This document shows, piece by piece, positions 21,921 to 33,744 of a stretch of DNA of 64,000 nt (positions are counted from its first letter, which is position 1; each line of letters opens with the position of its first letter). This DNA comes from Mycolicibacter terrae. GTDB lineage: Bacteria > Actinomycetota > Actinomycetes > Mycobacteriales > Mycobacteriaceae. Made by a program: the position numbers and the translations under genes. Where the stretch lies: contig NZ_AP022564.1 in NCBI RefSeq assembly GCF_010727125.1, forward strand, positions 2,294,001 through 2,358,000, read 5' to 3'. Under the pieces are notes generated by a model. That model saw only the letters and a list, made by a program, of their open reading frames with translations, did no database searches and was not told where the DNA came from.

Positions 21921-22292
21921 ATGCTCATGCGATTTGCGCCCGTCGTCGGGGCGGTGGCAGGCGCGGTGGCCGGCCTGGTCGGTCCCGCCTCGGCAGCACC
22001 GCTGCACGGAAGCTACACCGCGACGATGATCGACGGCGGAGGCCGCTACCAACGCGGCAGTACGACCACCTTCACCCTGACCCCGTGCGGTCCCGACTGC
22101 AGCCACCTCGACACCGGCGCCGGGTCACCGGGTGACCTGCACCTGCAGCGCAATATCTGGAGCGGCCCCGTCGGCGCCTTCGACGCCGGGGGTGCGCCCT
22201 GCACGGCCACGCTGGACAACGCCTCGCTCATTCTCACGTCGCACTGCCCGGGTCAGCCCACCCTGGTTATCCGGCTGACCAAAAACCCCTGA
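21921..22292 (+). CDS. Small secreted protein, paralogue 2 (CGPDCxH family)
   Basis: This is an exported protein of 123 residues. The signal peptide (MRFAPVVGAVAGAVAGLVGP) has a likely cleavage after ASA. The mature part has GSYTATMIDG, the shared core PCGPDCSHLD, DLHLQRNIWSG and a second cysteine pair (APCTATL, SHCPG), which paralogue 1 lacks. Two disulfides are possible. I chose ATG 21921 because GAGGAG is 7 nt upstream; 21906 and 21927 are alternatives. The rrn-type terminator repeat lies 15 bp downstream. Function unknown. Confidence 0.8.
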   Translation: MLMRFAPVVGAVAGAVAGLVGPASAAPLHGSYTATMIDGGGRYQRGSTTTFTLTPCGPDCSHLDTGAGSPGDLHLQRNIWSGPVGAFDAGGAPCTATLDNASLILTSHCPGQPTLVIRLTKNP

Positions 22293-22307
22293 CACGCCGG
22301 GGCTCTG

Positions 22308-22364
22308 AAATGGAAACGCCCCCCGATTTCTCGGGGGGCGTTTCACCAGGTTGTGTTCGGCGGT
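22308..22364. repeat. Orphan copy of rrn terminator plus 5S 3' end (direct repeat 1)
   Basis: These 57 bp match 26299-26355 at 55 of 57 positions in the same orientation. They contain a strong hairpin (22313-22344: GAAACGCCCCCCG / CGGGGGGCGTTTC) and then GTTGTGTTCGGCGGT, the reverse complement of the 5S rRNA 3' end. No rRNA gene follows here. It lies between convergent secreted paralogue 2 and the hydrolase and can serve both as terminator. With the second copy it brackets the BVMO cassette. Confidence 0.9.
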
Positions 22365-22374
22365 CTGCGGGCTG

Positions 22375-23325
22375 TCAGATCGCTACCGAGGTGACCACTT
22401 CGCGGGAACTCGCCGTGGCGTCGGTTCCGGACGCATCGAGCCAGCGGGACACGAACTCCAGCTGGTCTTTGAAGACCGTCGGCAGCCACGGATCAGCGTA
22501 GACGTCGAAGTGGTCCACCGGATAGTGACGCAGTTCGGTGGGCGCGGTGGCCTTGCGGGCGGCGCGCTCGGCGGCCGGCGAGGACACCACCGTGTCCAGA
22601 TCACCCACCTGGACCAGCAGCGGCGCTGTGATCCTTCGGATGCCCAGGACCGGCCGGTTGCGGGCGACGTCGAGGGTGCACCGGGCACGAATCTCGTTGC
22701 GCCACCACGGGCCGGTCACCGCCAGGAAGTCCTCGAGGGCACCGTCTTTGGCTATCACGGCCGGGGAGTCGGCCGGTCCGATCGCCGGGAGCATGTACGG
22801 GCGCCGGCCGACCCGGTCGCGCAGCCCCGCCACGGTCAGCGCCAGGAGCTTGCCCACCCCGGCGGACTTGGCGATCATGCCGAGCACCGGGATTCCGTCG
22901 ACGGCGGGCGTGAGCGACAGCACCGCGGCGATACGCCGGTCACGGGCCGCCACGTTCAGGACGTGCCCGCCCGAGTAGGAGGTGCCCCACAACACGATTC
23001 GGTCGGGGTCGACGCCGCGCAGGCGGCGGGCGGCGGCGACGGCGGCATGGTAGTCGGCGCGCTGCCCCCGGTAGTCGATGTGTTGGCGCATCTCCCCGCC
23101 GGAGGCGCCGAACCCGCGGTAGTCGAAGAGCAACACGTCGAGTCCCGCCGCGGCGAACCCTTCGGCGTAGCCCTCCAGTCCGGCGTCCCGGGTGCAACTG
23201 AAGCCGTGGGCCATCACCACACAGGGGCGCCCGGCCTCGGTCTGGAATGCCGCGCCCTGCCCGGCATAATGCCAAGCGGCACAGGTGGTTCCCGCGCTGC
23301 GGAAAGTCACGTCATTGCGCTTCAT
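22375..23325 (-). CDS. Alpha/beta hydrolase, 316 aa
   Basis: This is a serine hydrolase, probably an esterase or lactonase. The oxyanion-loop HGF is at residues 40-42, DYRGFGASGG at 68-77, the nucleophile elbow GTSYSG (Ser116) at 114-119, an acid in QVGDLDTVV, and the catalytic His in YPVDHFDVY near the C-terminus. The GxSYxG elbow resembles S15/dienelactone-type enzymes more than GxSxG lipases. There is no signal peptide. ATG 23325 overlaps the BVMO stop as ATGA, so the two enzymes are made together; cleaving the ester made by the monooxygenase is the natural inference. It ends 10 bp before the orphan terminator copy. Confidence 0.82.
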   Translation of the reverse strand: MKRNDVTFRSAGTTCAAWHYAGQGAAFQTEAGRPCVVMAHGFSCTRDAGLEGYAEGFAAAGLDVLLFDYRGFGASGGEMRQHIDYRGQRADYHAAVAAARRLRGVDPDRIVLWGTSYSGGHVLNVAARDRRIAAVLSLTPAVDGIPVLGMIAKSAGVGKLLALTVAGLRDRVGRRPYMLPAIGPADSPAVIAKDGALEDFLAVTGPWWRNEIRARCTLDVARNRPVLGIRRITAPLLVQVGDLDTVVSSPAAERAARKATAPTELRHYPVDHFDVYADPWLPTVFKDQLEFVSRWLDASGTDATASSREVVTSVAI

Positions 23326-24875
23326 GCGGCACCGCCGGCAGTCGTCAACTGCGGGCGGACGGCGCTGCACGCGAACTGCAGGGTGCCGTCGTCGATCGGG
23401 CCCGCGAGCCGTTCGAGGTCGAAGCGGTAGTGGCTCTTGAACGTCCACGGACCGTCCTTGACCTGACGGGGGAAGGCGCCGACGCTGCGCCGCACGTAGT
23501 TCGACGTCAGATCGTCGAGGATCAGCTCCCGCTCGGCATCGACGTCGGTGAATTGCGGCACGACGGTGTCGAACCCGCGCCGGTCCATGAAGTCCAATAG
23601 CCGGGTCAGGTATTCGCTGGCCAGATCGATCCGCAGGGTCCACGAGTTGTTGGTGTAGCCGAAGCCGAAGAAGAAGTTCGGCAGCCCACTGAGCATCACC
23701 GACTTGTAGGTGACCGTGTCAGACCAGTCGACGGACTCACCGTCGACGGAAACCGCTATACCTCCGAAGGGCAGCAGCTTCAGGCCGGTGGCGGCGACCA
23801 CGATGTCGGCGGCCAGGAACTGCCCCGAGGCCAGCTCGATGCCGTCGGGGACGAACCGCTTGATGGTGTCGGTGGCGATCGTGGCGCGACCACGCTTGAT
23901 CGCGCCGTACAGGTCGCCGTCGGGGACGAAGCACATCCGCTGCTCCCACGGCTTGTACGCCGGGTTCAGGTGGGTGTCGACGTCGAAGCCGCTGGGCAAA
24001 AAGGCCTTGTTGACCCGTCGGATCAGTGACCGCACCAGCCGCGGGCAGTGCCGGCTGAGGCTGACGATCGCGCGCAGGCGCTGAATGTTGGCCTGGCGAG
24101 TCGCCTGGAATGCCCAGCCGACCGGCATGAAGCGGCGCAGCAGGTTGAAGACCACGTCCTTGGCCGGCAGCGGCAGGATGTAGCTGGGTGAGCGCTGCAA
24201 CATGGTGACCAATTCGGCCTTCTCGGCCAGCGCCGGCAGCAGGGTCACGGCGGTCGCGCCGCTGCCGATCACCACCACGCGCTTGTCGGTGTAGTCGAGG
24301 TCCTCGGGCCACTGCTGCGCGTGCACCAGGGTCCCGTCGAAGTGCTCCTCACCCTGCCAGGTCGGGCGGTAGCCGCCCGCGTGGTCGAAGTAGCCCGTGC
24401 CCGAGACGATCCAGCGCGCACGCAGCGTGTCCAACTCACCACCGGCGACGTCGCGCAGGGTGACCGTCCACAGTGACTCCGCCGACGACCAGGCCAGCGA
24501 CTCGACCCGGGTGCCCAGGCGCACCCGGTCGGCGAGGCCGAACTCCTCGACCGTCTCGATCAGATAGTCCTTGATCTCCGAACCCGGTGCGATCGCCTTT
24601 TCCTTGGTCCACGGCTTGTACTGATAGCCGTAGGTGATCAGGTCGGAGTCCGAGCGGACGCCGGGATAGCGAAACAGGTGCCAGGTGCCCCCGACCTCCT
24701 GGTGGGCATCCACGATCAGGACCGACCGCTCGGGCATCTGCATCTTCAGCCGGGAGGCGAAGCCGAGCCCGGTGAGGCCGGCGCCGATGATGAGGATCTC
24801 CACATCGGGCGAGTCCGGGTTGTGCGAGTGTGCGCCCCGGTCGAGGGCGGCAACGGTGCGTGAATTGGTGGCCAC
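23322..24875 (-). CDS. Baeyer-Villiger flavin monooxygenase
   Basis: This is a flavoprotein monooxygenase that would insert oxygen next to a carbonyl using FAD, NADPH and O2. The FAD site GAGLTG is at residues 31-36. The type I BVMO fingerprint FxGxxxHxxxWP is intact at 179-190 (FDGTLVHAQQWP). The NADPH-side GSGATA is at 204-209. At 517 residues it is the size of EthA and MymA of M. tuberculosis. It starts at GTG 24875 with AAGGAG 5 nt upstream. It is co-translated with the hydrolase and divergent from a PucR-type regulator. The physiological ketone is unknown; the EthA-like size makes activation of thioamide prodrugs conceivable but unproven. Confidence 0.88.
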   Translation of the reverse strand: MATNSRTVAALDRGAHSHNPDSPDVEILIIGAGLTGLGFASRLKMQMPERSVLIVDAHQEVGGTWHLFRYPGVRSDSDLITYGYQYKPWTKEKAIAPGSEIKDYLIETVEEFGLADRVRLGTRVESLAWSSAESLWTVTLRDVAGGELDTLRARWIVSGTGYFDHAGGYRPTWQGEEHFDGTLVHAQQWPEDLDYTDKRVVVIGSGATAVTLLPALAEKAELVTMLQRSPSYILPLPAKDVVFNLLRRFMPVGWAFQATRQANIQRLRAIVSLSRHCPRLVRSLIRRVNKAFLPSGFDVDTHLNPAYKPWEQRMCFVPDGDLYGAIKRGRATIATDTIKRFVPDGIELASGQFLAADIVVAATGLKLLPFGGIAVSVDGESVDWSDTVTYKSVMLSGLPNFFFGFGYTNNSWTLRIDLASEYLTRLLDFMDRRGFDTVVPQFTDVDAERELILDDLTSNYVRRSVGAFPRQVKDGPWTFKSHYRFDLERLAGPIDDGTLQFACSAVRPQLTTAGGAA

Positions 24876-24960
24876 GACAACTCCTTCGTTGATCTGTGTC
24901 CATCGTCACGTGATCCTTGGCACGGCGACAGGGGCAATTCGCACTGACTTAGCGCATATG

Positions 24961-24978
24961 GATGTGCAATTGCACATC
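24961..24978. promoter_or_regulatory. 18-bp perfect palindrome between BVMO and regulator
   Basis: GATGTGCAATTGCACATC is fully self-complementary. It lies 19-36 bp before the ATG of the PucR-type regulator and about 85 bp upstream of the BVMO start. A partial second site GCAATTCGCAC is at 24934-24944. It is probably the operator through which the regulator controls both directions. Confidence 0.6.
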
Positions 24979-24996
24979 TGGGCGTAGCCTCCAGCC

Positions 24997-26256
24997 ATGA
25001 CGGCGGGCGACGGATCCGAACCGGGGCCCAGACGAGTCGTGCCCGAGGATCTGGTGCGCGAGGTGGCGTCCTGGTTCCTCGACCCGGACAGCGGGGCGCT
25101 ACCCCGCGTGGAAGCGGCCGCACTGACCGGCCTCGGAGAGCCGGTCAACACCGATCCGCTGTTGAGCCAGGAAGCGCGCGAGTCCACCCGCCTCAACGTC
25201 CGGCACTGGGCGGCGAGCATCGCGCGAGCGCCCCATCAGCCGGTGGCTCCTGCGCTGGCGGGCCCCGTCGTGGGCATCGCCCGCGAGGTGATTCGGCGGG
25301 GAGCCGACCGCGCCGTCTTCTCCGGCTACCACGTCGCCAAGGACGAGGCCTGGCGGCTGTGGATGCAGCGGACCTTCGAGCTGGATGCAGACCCAGCCGC
25401 TGTCGCCGCAGCACTGGACCTGGTCTTCCGGTCGCTCAGCTCATGGGTCGACGCCACGCTCGACGAGCTGACCGCACTGGTCGAGCGTGAACGCGAGGAC
25501 TATCTGTGGCAGTCCCACGCCCAGCGACTCGCGACCGTCACCCAGCTGCTCGACGAGGACCCCGTCGACCTCGACCTCACCGAGCACCGGCTGGGCTACC
25601 GTCTCCGCGGCACTCACCACGTGGCCGCCGTACTGTGGACCGCCGCCGCCATGCCCGATCAGGCGGCGCTGATGCACACGGCGACCGAGCTGCGGCGCCG
25701 CGCCGGGTCACCGCCAATGGTGGCCGTACCGGCCAGCTCCTCCTCACTGTGGCTCTGGCTGGGGTCTGCTCAGCCCCTGGACCCCGTCGTCCTCACCGAG
25801 GCGCTGCGCAACGACACCGACGATGAGAACAACGGAGTGCGGCTGGCGGTGGGTGACACGGGCGTCAACGTCGACGGATTCCGGCGCAGCCACTTCGAGG
25901 CAGTCAGCGCGCAACAATTGCTGCTCCGCGCCCACCGGGTACGCGCGGCCGCCTTCGACGACATCGCCCTGGTACACCTCGCGACCCAGAACGAGCAGGC
26001 TGCCCGCGCCTACCTCGGCCGGGTCCTGGGCCGGCTGTCCACCGCAGACCCGGACCTGCGCCACACCGTGCGGGTTTACCTCCGCGAAGGTCTCAGCGCC
26101 GCCCGCGCCGCTCGCGCGCTCTACACGCATCGCAATACGGTGCTCAGCCGGCTCAAACGCGCCGAGAAACTGCTCTCCCCCGGGCGCTTGCCCAACCGCT
26201 GGTTGGAGGTGGGGGTGGCCCTCGAGATCGACCATTGGCTGGGCCCGCCAGCCTGA
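24997..26256 (+). CDS. PucR/CdaR-family transcriptional regulator, 419 aa
   Basis: This DNA-binding regulator has a C-terminal PucR-type helix-turn-helix at about residues 354-395 (LRHTVRVYLREGLSAARAA, then ALYTHRNTVLSRLKR). The N-terminal 340 residues contain a helical sensor region and a central GGDEF-like/CdaR-type segment without recognised catalytic motifs. The start at ATG 24997 gives MTAGDGSEPG. It is divergent from the BVMO-hydrolase pair with an 18-bp palindrome between them, so it most likely controls that pair in response to a substrate. The gene ends 42 bp before the second copy of the rrn-terminator repeat and converges on rrnB. Confidence 0.85.
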   Translation: MTAGDGSEPGPRRVVPEDLVREVASWFLDPDSGALPRVEAAALTGLGEPVNTDPLLSQEARESTRLNVRHWAASIARAPHQPVAPALAGPVVGIAREVIRRGADRAVFSGYHVAKDEAWRLWMQRTFELDADPAAVAAALDLVFRSLSSWVDATLDELTALVEREREDYLWQSHAQRLATVTQLLDEDPVDLDLTEHRLGYRLRGTHHVAAVLWTAAAMPDQAALMHTATELRRRAGSPPMVAVPASSSSLWLWLGSAQPLDPVVLTEALRNDTDDENNGVRLAVGDTGVNVDGFRRSHFEAVSAQQLLLRAHRVRAAAFDDIALVHLATQNEQAARAYLGRVLGRLSTADPDLRHTVRVYLREGLSAARAARALYTHRNTVLSRLKRAEKLLSPGRLPNRWLEVGVALEIDHWLGPPA

Positions 26257-26298
26257 ATTCCATACGAATTTTCAGAATCGCCAGCGAGGCAAATTGGC

Positions 26299-26355
26299 AA
26301 ATGGAAACGCCCCCCGATTTCTCGGGGGGCGTTTCACTATGTTGTGTTCGGCGGT
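26299..26355. terminator. rrnB terminator with 5S 3' end (direct repeat 2)
   Basis: The hairpin at 26304-26335 has a 14-bp perfect stem (GAAACGCCCCCCGA with its complement) and a 4-nt loop. It follows the 5S gene on the minus strand, so this is the native transcription terminator of rrnB. The same 57 bp, with two mismatches, occurs at 22308-22364. The regulator gene also ends into it from the other side. Confidence 0.88.
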
Positions 26356-26459
26356 GTCCTACTTTTCCACCCGGTAGGGCAGTATCATCGGCGCTGACAG
26401 GCTTAGCTTCCGGGTTCGGGATGGGACCGGGCGTTTCCCTGTCGCTATGTCCGCCGTAA
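26345..26459 (-). rRNA. rrf: 5S ribosomal RNA
   Basis: This is 115 nt on the minus strand, starting TTACGGCGGACATAGCGAC and ending CACCGCCGAACA. It carries the usual CGGTCCCATCCCGAACC and GAAGCTAAGC segments and closing terminal helix. It is the third gene of rrnB. Confidence 0.96.
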
Positions 26460-26604
26460 CTCTATTTATTTTTCCCGTGTGTGGACGGTTTCCCCTTTTT
26501 GTTGGGGGGGTCCACTGGGTCACCAATGTTTGTGTTTGGTGGTGGGGTGTGGGTTTACGGTGTTTTGTGGTTGTGGTTGCGGGCAACACATTGTTTGTTG
26601 TGTG

Positions 26605-31621
<5,017 letters not shown>

Positions 31622-31734
31622 ACCATTTGGAAACAATCCCAAAAACATCAGTCAAAAACTGACATCAAAAACAACACCACACCCCCAACACGGGGCGCCG
31701 AAGGCATGGCAAAAACAACAACAAACAAAAACCA

Positions 31735-31764
31735 CCAAACACACTATTGAGTTCTCAAACAACA
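31735..31764 (-). promoter_or_regulatory. rrn leader antitermination element (boxA-like)
   Basis: The minus strand reads TGTTGTTTGAGAACTCAATA followed by GTGTGTTTGG, the conserved mycobacterial rRNA leader element for antitermination. A TTGACT at 31783-31788 lacks a convincing -10. A small hairpin CGCGGCT-N4-AGCCGCG sits at 31791-31808. Confidence 0.7.
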
Positions 31765-31918
31765 CGCCTCACCCGGACGCGCAGTCAACCCGCGGCTATA
31801 AAGCCGCGCATCGGCCGTGCGGACAAGTGAAACGCCCCCGGAATCGCTTTGTGAATCTCTCGGATTCCGCGGGCTTGTCGCGCTTACCCGGTCTGGCCTG
31901 GTCGCGGCGACGTGCACT

Positions 31919-31947
31919 AAGTTACGCGAGGTGAAACTGGGAGTCAA
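31919..31947 (-). promoter_or_regulatory. rrnB promoter
   Basis: The minus strand has -35 TTGACT (31947-31942), a 17-bp spacer and -10 TAACTT (31924-31919), about 300 bp upstream of mature 16S. It is the best sigma-70/SigA-type promoter in the tyrS-16S gap (31622-32043). Tandem copies of GGTCTAGAGAA lie at 32028-32048, at the tyrS end. Confidence 0.7.
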
Positions 31948-32043
31948 ATCCGCTGCTAGCAGAGGTTTTTCGGCCCTTCAAGATCAACCTCCGGCGCCGC
32001 CGGCCCCCGGCTGGACACGCTGGAGACCTTCTCTAGACCTTCT

Positions 32044-33321
32044 CTAGACCTTTTCGATGCCGGCCACGTTGCGCTTGCCGCGGCGCAACACCAACCACCG
32101 GCCGTGCAGGAAGTCCTCGGGCTCCGGCACCCATTCCTCGCTGTCGATGCGGACGTTATTCACCGACACGCCCCCCTCACCGATCGTGCGCCGCGCCGCG
32201 CCCCGGCTCGCCGACAGCCCGGTCGCCACCAACAGATCGACGATCCCCTCGGCGCCGGGCTCCAGCTGCGCCACCGACGTCTCCTGCAGGGCCGCGGTCA
32301 GGGTCGACTCGTCCAGCCGGGCCAGCTCGCCCCGCCCGAACAGGGCCTGGCTGGCCAGCTCGACGGACTCGGTGGCCGCCGCACCGTGCACCAAGGTGGT
32401 GAACTCGCGGGCCAGCCGGCGCTGGGCGGCCCGCTCGTGCGGACGCTCGGCCGTCGCCTGCTCCAGTTCTGCCAGCTCGTCGGCGGACAGGAAGGTGAAC
32501 CAGCGCAGGTAGCGGATCACGTCGGCGTCGGCGGTGTTGAAGAAGTACTGGTACCAGGCGTACGGGCTGGTCATCTCCGGATCCAGCCACAGGCTGCCGC
32601 CGCCGGTGGACTTGCCGAACTTGGTGCCGTCGGCGGCGGTGACCAGTGGCACGGTCAGCGCGTGCACGGTCGCGCCCAGCTTCTGACGCACCAGCCGGAC
32701 CCCGGCGATGATGTTGCCCCACTGATCGGAGCCGCCGATCTGCAGCGAGCACCCGTGCCGCTGGTGCAGCTGCACGTAGTCGTTGGCCTGCAGCAGCATG
32801 TAGCTGAACTCGGTGTAGGAGATGCCCTCGGAATCGAGCCGGCGCCGGATGGTGTCGCGGTCCAGCATCACGTTGACCGAGAAGTGCTTCCCGACATCCC
32901 GCAGGAACTCCAGCGCGGACAGCGACGCGGTCCACTCCAGGTTGTTGACCACCAACGCGCCGGTGGCGCTGTCGTCGAAGTCGACGAAGCGCTCCAGCTG
33001 ACCGCGGATCCGCTCGGACCACTCGGCCACGGTGTCGGCGCTGCTGAGGCTACGTTCGCCGGTCTCGCGGGGATCGCCGATCAGGCCGGTGGCCCCGCCG
33101 GCCAGCACGATCGGCCGGTGCCCGGCTCGCTGGAAGCGCCGCAGCGCCAGCAACGGCACCAGGTTTCCGGCGTGCAGGCTGGGCGCGGTCGGGTCGAATC
33201 CGGCATAGACCGTGATAGGCCCGCCTGTCACTGCGGCGGTCAGGGCGTCGAGGTCGGTGGATTGGGCGATCAGCCCGCGCCAGTTCAGCTCGTCGAGAAT
33301 GCCCGCGGGTGCAGTACTCAT
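32044..33321 (-). CDS. tyrS: Tyrosyl-tRNA synthetase
   Basis: This class I synthetase charges tRNA-Tyr. The HIGH-type motif HAGN is at residues 50-53, KFGKS (KMSKS loop) at 234-238, tyrosine-site GGSDQWGN at 196-203, and an S4-like RNA-binding domain at the C-terminus ([19 protein letters not shown]). It is complete at 425 residues. The start is ATG 33321. rrnB lies immediately downstream on the same strand, the rrnB position of mycobacteria with two rRNA operons. Confidence 0.97.
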   Translation of the reverse strand: MSTAPAGILDELNWRGLIAQSTDLDALTAAVTGGPITVYAGFDPTAPSLHAGNLVPLLALRRFQRAGHRPIVLAGGATGLIGDPRETGERSLSSADTVAEWSERIRGQLERFVDFDDSATGALVVNNLEWTASLSALEFLRDVGKHFSVNVMLDRDTIRRRLDSEGISYTEFSYMLLQANDYVQLHQRHGCSLQIGGSDQWGNIIAGVRLVRQKLGATVHALTVPLVTAADGTKFGKSTGGGSLWLDPEMTSPYAWYQYFFNTADADVIRYLRWFTFLSADELAELEQATAERPHERAAQRRLAREFTTLVHGAAATESVELASQALFGRGELARLDESTLTAALQETSVAQLEPGAEGIVDLLVATGLSASRGAARRTIGEGGVSVNNVRIDSEEWVPEPEDFLHGRWLVLRRGKRNVAGIEKV

Positions 33322-33359
33322 GGGTTTGATCTTCCCCGTTGATGTTTGGCCGGCGTCAG

Positions 33360-33542
33360 TCAGGCTCGGTCAACCGGTGACCCCGCGCCAGCGCACAGCT
33401 GCGACAGCTCGTCGGCGTAGTCGAACCTGCGCGGCACCGTGTTGCGATGCGTGAACAACCAGGTGTCCGCCCGTGAGGTGTTGCACTGCGCTGGATGAAG
33501 GTGGGCGATGCCCTTGTCTCGAGGGGTGTCCACCGCGCACAA
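33360..33542 (-). CDS. Possible small ORF or gene remnant in the tyrS-DUF1214 gap
   Basis: The 423-bp gap 33322-33744 holds one frame with coding-like third positions. It encodes about 60 residues, from TTG 33542, including [20 protein letters not shown] and ending AGSPVDRA. I see no ribosome site and no family match, so it may be the 3' remnant of a lost gene. The rest of the gap should contain the promoters of tyrS and the secreted DUF1214-type gene. Confidence 0.2.
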   Translation of the reverse strand: MCAVDTPRDKGIAHLHPAQCNTSRADTWLFTHRNTVPRRFDYADELSQLCAGAGSPVDRA

Positions 33543-33744
33543 TTTATGGGCATCTCATGGATCACTCACGTTATTCGGAGTTTTGCCACACCCGGGAGGG
33601 TCGTATGCCGCGATCTCGGCTCGCTGCTTCCGGGCCGGGCACGCAGCGCCGGCGTGACCCTGTTCAACCTGGCCGATATCACGACGGCAGACCTCGCCTC
33701 GCGATTGTTGCCCTCAGTCACGCGATCACCCACCGGAGGGATCA

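Noticed and set aside
31783-31788. Second rRNA promoter at TTGACT
   Set aside because: No acceptable -10 is present 16-19 bp downstream; it lies within the leader next to the antitermination element.
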